Of a stretch of 64,000 bases of DNA, positions 49,453-58,878 are shown piece after piece (within the stretch, counting starts at the first letter, position 1; every line of letters starts with the position of its first letter). Location of the stretch: positions 19,589 through 83,588 of the forward strand of contig ARYC01001902.1 in the NCBI GenBank assembly GCA_000711775.1, given 5' to 3'. The notes under the pieces were generated by a model. That model had not been told where the DNA came from. It did no database searches and saw only the letters and a list, made by a program, of their open reading frames with translations. The stretch comes from Oxytricha trifallax (taxonomy: Eukaryota; Ciliophora; Spirotrichea; Sporadotrichida; Oxytrichidae). The position numbers and the translations under genes were made by a program.

Positions 49453-50507
49453 ATGAGAATTAAAATTAGCGAAATTTAGGATCTATTTATGATGAGAATA
49501 TTTAGATTTACTGATTGAGCTTAGGTATGGTACGAGTATTAATATAGATTAAGTCAAACCAGTACTGAATTATGCAGCTATAGCAAAGCTATAACACAAG
49601 AGTGCCTCTACTGTTAGGTATCACTGCATGTTAGCTGTTTAGCATTATAATTCAGGCATATGAAAGCATCATGCAAGAAAATATAAGTTCTCACAGCGTC
49701 ATATTAACTACCTCTGTAATTCGAAGACTTTAAAGTATTGGAAACACTTTCCACTAGACTAGCGAGCTGTGACGTTTCATCTCAAGTTTCCTGGCATGCG
49801 TATCTCTCCTTAAACTATAGCCAAATTTTATAGAAGAAATGTTAATACTTTCAAGACTGTCAACAGAGTGATTGATTTTACTGTGCCATTTTATAATAAT
49901 AATTTAAACTATATATATGATTAAATGCAAAGAGCTATTTCTAATAACATCAAGTTATCCACCTGATGAAGCTGTCCTTACCTTCAACACATTTATTAAC
50001 AAGTCATGTTTCAAGAAGTATGATAAAATAGAAGTTTATGATTAAAAAGTGAAGGTGGTCACCCATGCAATTTTTGCTGGTGTTACTGAAGATTCAGGTC
50101 TAAAAAGTTATGTCATTCACCTTCGCTCTATTAAGCGAGAGTAGTATATAGAGTTCCTGAATAAGCTCAGAGAGAAGTATGGCAATCAAGAGATCATCCT
50201 GTTTGTTGATAAACTTTCAGTTCATAAGACTAAGGAGTCAAAGAAAGCTTTATGAGGAACTAAAATAACTTCTATTAACAACGTTCCTTATAGCCCCTTT
50301 TTTAATGGAATTGGATCCTACTGGAGTTAAATCAAGACTCATTACAAGAATCTGCTGTTGTATCATCTTATGCATGCTTTGCCCTTCGATACAGTAGACT
50401 TAATTCAAAGCAGCTTTGAGACTGTGAGCTTAGATAAGATAACAATTTGTGTGAGAGAGAGAGGGAAGAATGAATGTTTATAAATAAGTTTTAGATTTAA
50501 TGAATGA
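49453..50507 (+). pseudogene. TBE transposase, nearly full length but inactivated
   Basis: Starts MRIKISEIQDLFMMRIFRF. Later blocks in shifted frames: RISPQTIAKFYRRNVNTF, PDEAVLTFNTFINKSCFKKY, VTHAIFAGVTEDSGLKSYVI, IILFVDKLSVHKTKESKK and SPFFNGIGSYWSQIKTHYK. The spacing of DDE blocks is that of Tc1/mariner-type TBE transposases. The second Asp (FVDKLS) is present but the Glu expected after FNxI is Gly, and an in-frame TGA (50253-50255) and frameshifts occur, so it should be inactive. Confidence 0.8.
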
Positions 50508-50519
50508 ATAAGTTCACAT

Positions 50520-51305
50520 ATTTAACTAACCCATAAAGGAGTTTGGCTTCTCTTTCTTTTTCTCTTCTTATGGCTTGCATGGGACCATATTTCTTCTCTT
50601 AGTGCCAGTTCCTGCATATATATTCATTTCCTCTGGCTTTTAACCATTTTCATAAAGTCGTTTGCTCACTTCATGAATAGAGTATTACTTTCTCTCACTG
50701 TGAACCTTTGCATGCTCCTTCATTAGGAATAAACCAGGTCCAGGTTTCCCTAAAAAGCTTGAATCAAAGCTTAATAGAGAGGAATGGATGCTTCTTTAGC
50801 TCTTTGCGAGCCAGTTCTCGTTTATAAGTGTGCCTTACTTCTTTTAATCTTCAGGAGATATAGAGTAGCGTTTCTTGTGAGCTTCTTCAATGATTTCTTT
50901 GAGATAACTCTCACTTAAAGTGCCAAGAACTCCTAAGAAGAAGTTCCTTTCTGGAAGCTTGTCAGAGAGCTGTTTCTTGGTAGGAATATAAACTACCAAA
51001 TCTTCTTCTTTCTTCGTATCTTCTAAGAGAATAGTGACTGAATTCTCTGGGTAGTTAGGAATTTCTATTAGTTTAATCTCTTTATTTTTAAAAGTTTTCT
51101 TCTTTTCACAAAGTATTGCTTTAACGAATGAAATTTTGGTACCTTCCATCGTTGGAAGAAATAATTCAACTGTATAATATGTTAATAGTCATTAAGTTAT
51201 CATACCATGTAAAGTTAGGTATCGATATAGAACCTCCTTACTTGTGAATCTTGTTATCATTTCTAGAGCCTCGTCTCTTTTCATTTGATTATTTAGTGAT
51301 TCCAT
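50520..51305 (-). CDS. TBE small accessory ORF, copy B
   Basis: Starts MESLNNQMKRDEALEMITRF at 51305. After a probable intron (about 51150-51210) it continues MEGTKISFVKAILCEKKKTF and ..KLPERNFFLGVLGTLSESYL, homologous to copy A (42410-43137). The conserved core LP-x-RN-x2-LGVLGTL is shared, so this ORF was under selection before decay. Its role in transposition is not known. Confidence 0.7.
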
Positions 51306-52259
51306 CTTTGTTCTCTTAATTTTAATGAATTTCAAATTATAATTTATAGACTTCTGGATCATATTGTTTAATATCTTACTAATAAATATGAGTATCTTAT
51401 TAAAAGACTATCTGGTAAAGATAGGAAATAAATTTTTGTAGAGTTGTTAGCAAACAGATGAGATAGAGCTCCATTTTTATCAATTTAATTCTATTAAATT
51501 AGAGTTAAATTTGTTTAAATTCAATTAGGGATTACTTAACCATTTTAATTTAAATTGAAGCTAATAAAATTGTACCAAAGCTTAATTATTATTATGCATT
51601 AATTTTTTAAAATTCAAAAAATATTCGTAATTAAAATATAACTGAATCAATTTATAATTTTATAGATTAAAAAAGAAATGGGTTTTAAAGAATATATGGT
51701 AACTTAAATCTCTCTAATACATAAGTGCAGAAAGGTGAATTAAATGTAATGTAAGTAAAATCTTCTTTTGCTTAGATCAGTTAATTACTCAATATGAATA
51801 ATAAACCAATTATACCCCTCCAATTTTTGATTTAACTAATCACTTTTAAATTTAGCTTTTTCAATCAGCGCGTATTTTAAAGTGATTGAAAAGACAGACT
51901 ACATTGTATTTAAAAAAATTAATAATAAACTCATACTTTAATATACTTTAATCACACTCACATCTAAGCTACTGATTCTCAGGAAAATATTAAAATAAGA
52001 ACAAACAACCATAGTTTTTATTTGTTTTGTTTATTTGGGAAATGTTTTATATACAAATTGCACATTTTGCCTTCATATTTAATTCTATTACTAAAGATTA
52101 ATAAGATAATAACATAATTATTTTCAGTTTGTATTTCTGTAGAGTTTTATTTTTTCCTATTGTTTGATATTTTATTAATATTTAGTATTAATCTATTGAT
52201 ATTTGAATAGAAAAGTTCTAAAATGGTTCATAACCTTTTTTTAAAATTTAAACCAGATT

Positions 52260-52560
52260 ATATATTTTTAAAAGGAAATTAGAAAAATTAAAAAGGGATA
52301 AGGAGTACTTTGATATGTTCATAGATTATTAGTCTGAAAACATTTTGCTGAATCTCTACCTCTTAGGGGTCATAGTAATTGATTTCAATAAGACTCTAGG
52401 ATAAAAGATAGTAAATTTACAAAAGTTTTGTCAATTTGGGTATTTCCCAATTATAAAAAAATGGAATAATAGCTCAGTTAAGTGGGATTTACGGAAGTTA
52501 CTGCTTCATATTAGAATTCAGTATCAAAAGCATGTCTCGCTCTGGGACTAAGCATGAAAA
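52260..52560 (+). pseudogene. Remnant of the TBE zinc-finger ORF, copy B
   Basis: Contains LYLLGVIVIDFNKTLGQKI, matching the copy A segment near 44635-44670 (LYN..DFNRAQRV), followed by a broken frame. No zinc fingers remain in copy B; the region 51310-52250 is heavily decayed AT-rich sequence. Confidence 0.5.
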
Positions 52561-53180
52561 ATAATCAATACTTTAGCCTAAAGAATATGAAGTAAGAAGA
52601 TGTGCTAAGTCATTAAAAGTATAGTAAAATTTATAATCGTAAAAATTCAACATCACTAGATGAACATTCTTGAACCATTATAGAGATTAAAATTCAAAAG
52701 ATACAGTAATGACAAACAGATAAAATCTATTTTATTTAGATAATCCTATATTATTTGGATATAATTAAAATTTAAATAAAACTTGTGTTTCCTGTGCAAA
52801 CCTCAATTAAACACATCTATACCTTAAAAATCAAAGCATCTATAAATCTAATTAAGGAGATTTGGGGTTTGAATAATAATACTATTTGTAATAAAATTCC
52901 TACTCACATATTGATAGTTAGATCGCTGCTGAATTTTATTGAGTACCTTTGATGGCCCTTTTCCTATAAAAATATGAAATTTACATTTAATCCTATTTAG
53001 ATGCATAATAATATTTTAAAATACCTAAAGCATATTGTTTACACAACGATAAAGGTATGTAAATATGCATGGGAAACTGTGGATGAAGATGGAAAAATTA
53101 TATTTTAATTTTTTTGTTTAAATTTAAATTAAATATTTTGAAAAATTAGCATTACTCTCAGTCTTGATAAATATAAAAAA

Positions 53181-53722
53181 TTATAAGGCTATGGGGTCAA
53201 ACACACTCCCACCCAATTATTTATAGATATTTCTAGGTAATAATCAGATTGAGTTTATAACTATCAGTAATAGAAGCTAATAAACAAAATGTTTGCAATC
53301 AATAATTTGAGATATGACCCCAATATACGTTCACTTTTTGTAAATATATAAAATTTAAATGAATTTGATTCGAAAAATTAATTTTTTTATTTATTTTTCA
53401 AAATATATTATAATTTATTTCTTTCTCACTTATATTTTATTGCAAGAAATCGAATAAATTATTTGTTAAGTATATTAATAACTATATATTATTATTATTT
53501 TATAATCAAATTTGTGTATACTTAATGGAGTGGATATTTTAAATAATTTTCTATATAATTTTATTTACAAAAAGTGAACTTATATGGGGTCATATCTCAA
53601 ATTATTGATTGCAAACATTTTGTTTATTAGCTTCTATTACTGATAGTTAGAAACTCAATCTGATAAATACCTAGAAACATGTATAAATAATTGGGGGGGG
53701 GGGTTTCTCCATAGCCTTATAA
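53181..53722. mobile_element. Palindromic MITE-like element, 542 bp
   Basis: Starts TTATAAGGCTATGG and ends with the complementary CCATAGCCTTATAA. Arms of about 165 bp (53181-53347 and about 53560-53722) are roughly 90% identical; the conserved stretch includes TAATAGAAGCTAATAAACAA. The middle is AT-rich and non-coding. The right arm carries an 11-G run (53693-53703) where the left arm has CTCCCACCC. Embedded in the large interruption of the EF-hand gene. Confidence 0.85.
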
Positions 53723-53765
53723 TTATTTTATTAAAAATTGAATTCTTGAAATTTAATTTGTATTT

Positions 53766-54240
53766 TATTTTTGATACTTTGACAGAATAAGTGATTGAAG
53801 AAATTTCTGACGACGCTTACGATGCTATTAAAGAAGGGTTATCTAGTATCAAGGAAAAAATCAAAATACCACAAGAAATTAAAAAATTTAATTTTCATTT
53901 TATTAAAAAGAAAGAAAAGCAGAAGTTTTAGCCCAGCTAAAGAAAAATGAAGTGAAAAAGGAACAAAACTAGCAGGCATTTTGCAATATTCCAAACCTCA
54001 AATCTAGAGAAACTTCTGTCTATGATTCACACTATCAAACGAAAGGACATTTTACATATTAACTTAATAATTTCATTAAATTAAAGATTATTAGACAGCA
54101 GAACTATGACCCTGACGAAAATTGTGATCGTAAATAGCCTATCGTCCTTAGTCCTATTTCAAGCAATATTGAATTTGTGAGGGAAGTAAAATCAATAAAT
54201 TAAGCATTATAGAATATTAAAAAATTCTGCATAAATTAAG
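53766..54240 (+). CDS. Coding segment of unknown gene inside the interruption
   Basis: In-frame FDTLTEQVIEEISDDAYDAI then KEGLSSIKEKIKIPQEIKK, a break at about 53880-53910, then KAEVLAQLKKNEVKKEQNQQ, DSHYQTKGHFTYQLNNF and YDPDENCDRKQPIVLSP. The composition is that of a real protein, not shadow sequence. It may be a further part of the nested gene beginning at 48,759 or a separate gene. No TGA closes the frame clearly; it fades into AT-rich sequence after about 54240. Confidence 0.5.
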
Positions 54241-54941
54241 ATAATTAAAAGAAATTTAATATAGGTTCTAAAATATATTTATCATCGACAACTTTATTAA
54301 CTTTCACAACTTTAATATTTACAATATAAATTTACTGGAAACTCATTCAAAGATCTTCATCTAAGAAATTAAATATATACCCTAAATTCATATATAAAAT
54401 TCGTTGGTTTATGTTTAAAAAATTATTTACAACATATATCTTTAAAAGAAGATAGTTGGAGTTTTAATTATTTTTACTATATAATTTTTTAAATGATGTT
54501 GGTTTCTCAGAAACATTCTTATTAATAAACATTTCTGGATTATTATGATGTGCCAAAGGTAGTTAAAATTTAAATGTAATACTTTATAAAATAATAAGTT
54601 AAGGAGTTGATTGGTAATTCTCCTTATACTCACTAGAAAGCTAAAAATAATAAATATTTTATTTATATTTAATGCTAATCATAATGCGCCTGCTACTTTT
54701 GTACTTGCCTCACTTATATAAAATAATTAAAATATTAGAATTGAGTATTAACATTTGGAAAGATCGTTATCAATTTCAAGTGTTATAAAGTAAATAATAA
54801 ATTCAAGTATTGTTAATAAATTTATGAGCAATTCACAATATTTCATTTACTCGGGAGTAAGATGTATAATTTATCCAAAAAAATTCAAATAAAAGTAAAA
54901 GTTTTATTCAATAGCATATTTTCTAGAAATTGTGAATAGCT

Positions 54942-55036
54942 AATCCATCTATTGCTGAACTTATGGAAATAGTGGTTGAATGGTGGAAAGAAATCGATAC
55001 ATTGCAAAAACTTGAACAACCCATTGATCGTATAGC
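54942..55036 (+). repeat. 95-bp coding duplication, copy 2
   Basis: Second copy of 48470-48564, 93/95 identical with only synonymous changes. The match ends at GTATAGC, after which this copy remains coding. Confidence 0.95.
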
Positions 55037-56251
55037 AGAGTTATTAGTCAAGAAGGGCATCACAACTGATACGTTCTTTATATTTATTAATACTTTTAAG
55101 TTTAAAAAGTGAATCATTTATTTTAGCATATTAATGATGTAGATTCAGCAAAAAAGGTGCTCCTGAAATACCTTGATAGAGACATGAAGAACAACATCTT
55201 GACAAAAGACGACTTTAACTAAATATTTTGCAGGTGTATTTTCAAAGATTCTTTAATAGCAATGACTGAAAAAATATGTGAAATGGATACTTACATTGGA
55301 GATGTACCCCTTACTTTAAAGCTTGGCAGATATTAGAGAGATCTTATGATGCATGGGTTGTCGAAGAGTGGAGAAAAGTAGAAAATTGGGTTAGATATAA
55401 TGAATGCACTTTTTCATCTCAAGTCTTAGAAAGACGTTTCATTTCGCAGTCTGAGGTATGCTGCATTCATAGCTGATCCTTTAGGGGAGGTTGCTATGCA
55501 AAAGGAATTAGAATTGCTTAAGGAAAAGAAAATAGATGAATACGATAAAACTATTGACTTAAAGGACCCAGATTAATTGCATAAATAACTTTAGAAATTT
55601 GATCTAGATGCAGAAATAGAGAATCAATTAGAAGAGTAAGATAAAATTTTAGACAAGTAAAAAGCTGCTTAAAAAAGGAATACATAAGCTGACTTTTAAA
55701 TATAACCGCATATTTCAATTCTGGAGCAAAATAACTTTTCTAGTCAAATATTGAACAGGAGTAAAGTAGCTAAGCCAAATTTATCAATGAAAAGGAGATA
55801 AACTATCAAACTAATTGGTGATATTAGCGTTTCATAATCCCCTAAAAATCAGTAGGATAGAGAGATTTCTAAATTTAACACTTCTCAGTACTCAACAAAG
55901 TCAAAAGTCAAACCAAATCGTAGATCTTCCACTCTTACTAAGTAATAACTGGAAGAAATCGCATAGTAAAAACTAAGAATATCAGATGCGAAGTGGAAAG
56001 ATGACTACTTACAGTATAGGTCAAATATAGACAAGGAGAATAATATAATCAATACAACTAAGAACCCTGCTATTGTTGCCATGCTATCAAGAGTTATTGA
56101 ACATAATTAGGCTAACAGGGTAGAAGCAGTTAAACTGCCTAACATTTACAAAGAGAAAGAATACAAGGAGAGAGTGGAAGTAAAGAGTGAGCTATTGGAA
56201 GAATTCTAGAAAATTATGAATTAATTCAATGATTTCACTAAGTATGATTGA
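54942..56251 (+). CDS. Large EF-hand protein, 3' portion
   Basis: Starts with the second copy of the 95-bp block and continues past it as ELLVKKGITTDTF. After a probable intron (about 55108-55140) come VDSAKKVLLKYLDRDMKNNI, FHLKSQKDVSFRSLRYAAFI and a long Gln/Glu/Lys-rich helical region, ending FQKIMNQFNDFTKYD and TGA 56249-56251. The join to the 5' portion is through the shared peptide PIDRIA. Together the two parts would give a protein well over 1000 residues. An EF-like loop (DRDMKNNILTKDD) is visible near the start. Confidence 0.75.
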
Positions 56252-56635
56252 TATTAACAAATCTTTTGATTGATAATATATATTTATAAGAAATTAATGC
56301 AATAAGATACAAACTGAAATTCTTTACAATCTTATTATAAAGTATTATGATATTCCTCTAAGTTGAAAACATAAAAACAAAATCTCTTTTTGTCATTTTA
56401 TTGATAAAACATCAACCAATTTCAATGAATTATATCATATTTAAATAGAAAAATTTAATTTTATTACATTAAGATTAAATATCAGTATTTAAATCTCAAT
56501 CTTAAAAAGAAAATCATTATCAAACTAATGAATAAGGAATTTATTTCTTGATCAGAATAATGATGAATCGAGGTAAGTTAGAAATAAAATAAATTCAAAT
56601 CAACTTATAATTTTTAACTTACTATATTTGTCAAA
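56252..56635. other. Intergenic, no gene seen
   Basis: AT-rich spacer between two plus-strand genes. Confidence 0.5.
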
Positions 56636-57477
56636 ATGAGAGTACCATTTTAAAGCTAAAATCAGCAAATTTAAAGAGGCTTCTTTACCAATTCAAGAAG
56701 TTAAAGCCCTATGAATTAGACTAATTAAAATCAGTTTAAAAATGTTAACTTGTCTCAATTTTAATCTCTACCTCAATCCTAAATGACTCTTTATCAATAA
56801 AGGAACCCAGCAAGCAAACACCTTTAAATTTTATTTTATATTATTAGCACCATCTATCGGAACATTCCAACCAAATTCTTTGCCCCCCTTTTGATTTCTT
56901 CAACGATAATAATGCTAGTTAACTTTACTAGAATAACGCTGGCGCTGGTGTAATGAATGGCTGCAAATTATATTTGAATATAAAATAAAATTCCTTTATT
57001 TTATCAACATAGATTATATAAATAGCTGCACTATCTCAAACAATCACTATGCCTAAAATACTTAAAAACATTCTCTTTTTTTAATAAATCTTAAAGTTTA
57101 TGTTTATAACTATGCTTCCAGTATGTAGGAGAGTTAACAACCTTAAGTTAATTAACCTTAACCCTATGTTAATCAATTACAGAATTAATCAGCAGTCGGT
57201 TAATAAAGATAGTTGTCCAGTACAAATTAACACTTTGGATAAATGCAGGATTAAAAAACTAAAAAGTTCATACTAATATTTAATTTTATGACTTCAATTA
57301 ATCATATTATTTTCCAATAAATAATTGCAAGATCAGAATCAGGACGTTAGATTTGCTGATATCTAATTCGGATAGTTGTCCCTCAGACATATCGATAATT
57401 TTAATCAATAAAATTTCAGCAACTAATTTTATTATAAAAATATATAAATATCGTTAATTAGACAATCAAAACCATGA
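56636..57477 (+). CDS. Gln/Asn-rich low-complexity protein
   Basis: ATG 56636 (MRVPFQSQNQQIQRGFFTNS). Gln, Asn, Ser and Pro dominate. Segments: APSIGTFQPNSLPPFDFFND after a first intron (about 56823-56848), YASSMQESQQPQVNQPQPYV near 57110, then after an intron (about 57269-57331) QNQDVRFADIQFGQLSLRHI and an end at TGA 57475-57477. Parts between about 56970 and 57100 read poorly and may be intron or IES. No domain recognised; similar prion-like proteins are common in ciliates. Confidence 0.55.
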
Positions 57478-57699
57478 GGATGGTTGACCTCCCTCACCAT
57501 CTTTACGATGGCAGTGTCATTTTTTTTAATTAATTTGTTTAACAGAAAATAACAATTAAAATTAAAGATAATAATTATAAACTACAATTGTCAAGTATCT
57601 GGTAGATAGAGACCACTATGACCTTAATTTTTATAAAGTTAAAATCTAAAATTGTATCTATAATATATATGATGATTTTACCTTGACTTGATAACAGAA

Positions 57700-58878
57700 A
57701 TGGTGCATAGCTAACTTTGTCCTGATGTTGGTCAGTTCTTCTTCTTGTATAATAAATAAAACATTTCTTCTATATATGTTTGTGAATTAAATATTAATGT
57801 TATAGGCAGACCCCAAGCTAAACATCCCACCACCTGATTATTTTATATTAAGATTTTGAGCAAGTTGATTCTTATCTAGATGTTTTTGAAGTTTTGTAAC
57901 ATTCAGAAATCTCAAAGACTGGAACCTCAAATCAAAACCCTAAAACCCCTTAATTGAGGCTTTAAAATTTTATTATTAAGATTATTTTATAAATTTAGTC
58001 ATTATACAAATGAGAATTAGAAGCTTGCTAAATTTCATGTATATTTTTTTTATAATTAAAATTTCATCCATAGGTTCAGTATAAGTATTAATATAAAATT
58101 AGTCAAACCAGTGTTTTATTATTCATAATAACAAAGTTATTATGAAAGTGCTTCAACTAATTGCTAGCTGATTACTTTTTAATTTAGGCTCTTGCAAACA
58201 TTCTGAAATAAAATTTTTATGAATTGTATAAAATTGCATTTTAATTACCGTACATTGATTTTTCATATCAAGTTTTCCTGGCAACTTATCTTTTAATAAA
58301 CTTCATCAAATTTAAAAGATATATCGTATTACTTTCAGACTATCATAAAAAGAGAAGAGGTTGATTTATTAGAAGTACAATTTTTAGCTATTAATAATAA
58401 TATAAAATTGTTACACACAAAAAAATTTATAAATTTATATAAAATAGACTAATATTCTATAAGTAAATTTCCTTTAAAATTTGCAATTTTTTCCTAAAAC
58501 ACCAAGAAAATCTAAAGTGTATCTAATATACCCTTAAATAAAAAGCAATCTTTAACTACATTATGGGGTTTTGAATGCTTCTGACTAAAAAGGATCAAGA
58601 TCTAAATCTAGATTATCAAATGCTTCAAAGAAATCTAGAGGTTCCAAGGGAAGACCAATTGGAAATTTATAAATATTATTTTAAATACAATTTTTAAAAT
58701 AAAAGTTTGCTTCTTAATTAAAAATAAGATTGGTGTTCCTGCACATAAATGCGACGCATCTTGCACCCCTTTTAATTGCGATAAGATAACAATTAATTAG
58801 TACCTAGCTAGACAGTAATCAGCAACTGGTGCTATAAATTATTTTTTGAATTAGATTGAAAATTATTAAGATTATTGA
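57700..58878 (+). CDS. Small unknown protein, 139 aa, interrupted by two IESs and a TBE remnant
   Basis: ATG 57700, first after an in-frame TGA at 57673. Intron 57778-57805 (28 nt, GT..AG). Removal of the 16-bp IES (pointer GATT), the TBE remnant with one AAT, and the 71-bp IES (pointer ATTGG) leaves 420 nt, exactly 140 codons, ending TGA 58876-58878. Residues: an N-terminal part, then ADPKLNIPPPDFEQVDSYLD, a Ser/Lys/Arg-rich linker (KGSRSKSRLSNASKKSRGSK) and a Cys-containing C-terminus (AHKCDASCTPFNCDK). No family recognised. The arithmetic and the three independent frame restorations make the gene model strong even though its function is unknown. Confidence 0.85.
57836..57851. other. Extremely short IES, 16 bp, pointer GATT
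   Basis: GATT at 57836-57839 and 57852-57855. Without deletion the frame meets TGA at 57858-57860; with deletion it reads PPPDFEQVDSY. No GT..AG ends. Confidence 0.75.
57933..58573. mobile_element. TBE-like remnant copy C, 641 bp, AAT target duplication
   Basis: Ends CAAAACCCTAAAACCCC and GGGGTTTTG, flanked by AAT at 57930-57932 and 58574-58576. The left part matches the start of copy B (for example AGTCAAACCAGTNNTNNATTAT-like blocks around 58104-58120 versus 49553-49570), including decayed transposase N-terminus. An internal deletion has removed most of the element. Excision with one AAT joins TSN to ASDQKG in frame. Confidence 0.88.
58658..58728. other. IES 71 bp, pointer ATTGG
   Basis: ATTGG at 58658-58662 and 58729-58733. 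Removal joins GRPIG to VPAHKCDA in frame in the small gene at 57700-58878. Confidence 0.85.

Larger units (their letters stand above)
49360..52871 (+). mobile_element. TBE-like transposon copy B, 3512 bp, AAT flanks
   Basis: Left end CAAATCCCTAAAACCCC (49360), right end GGGGTTTG (to 52871), each bordered by AAT (49357-49359 and 52872-52874), fitting the 3-bp ANT target duplication of TBE elements. Contents in order: transposase (+), small ORF (-), decayed zinc-finger ORF (+). Shorter than a full TBE (about 4.1 kb from memory), so internally deleted, mainly in the last ORF. Inserted between germline coding segments. Confidence 0.85.
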
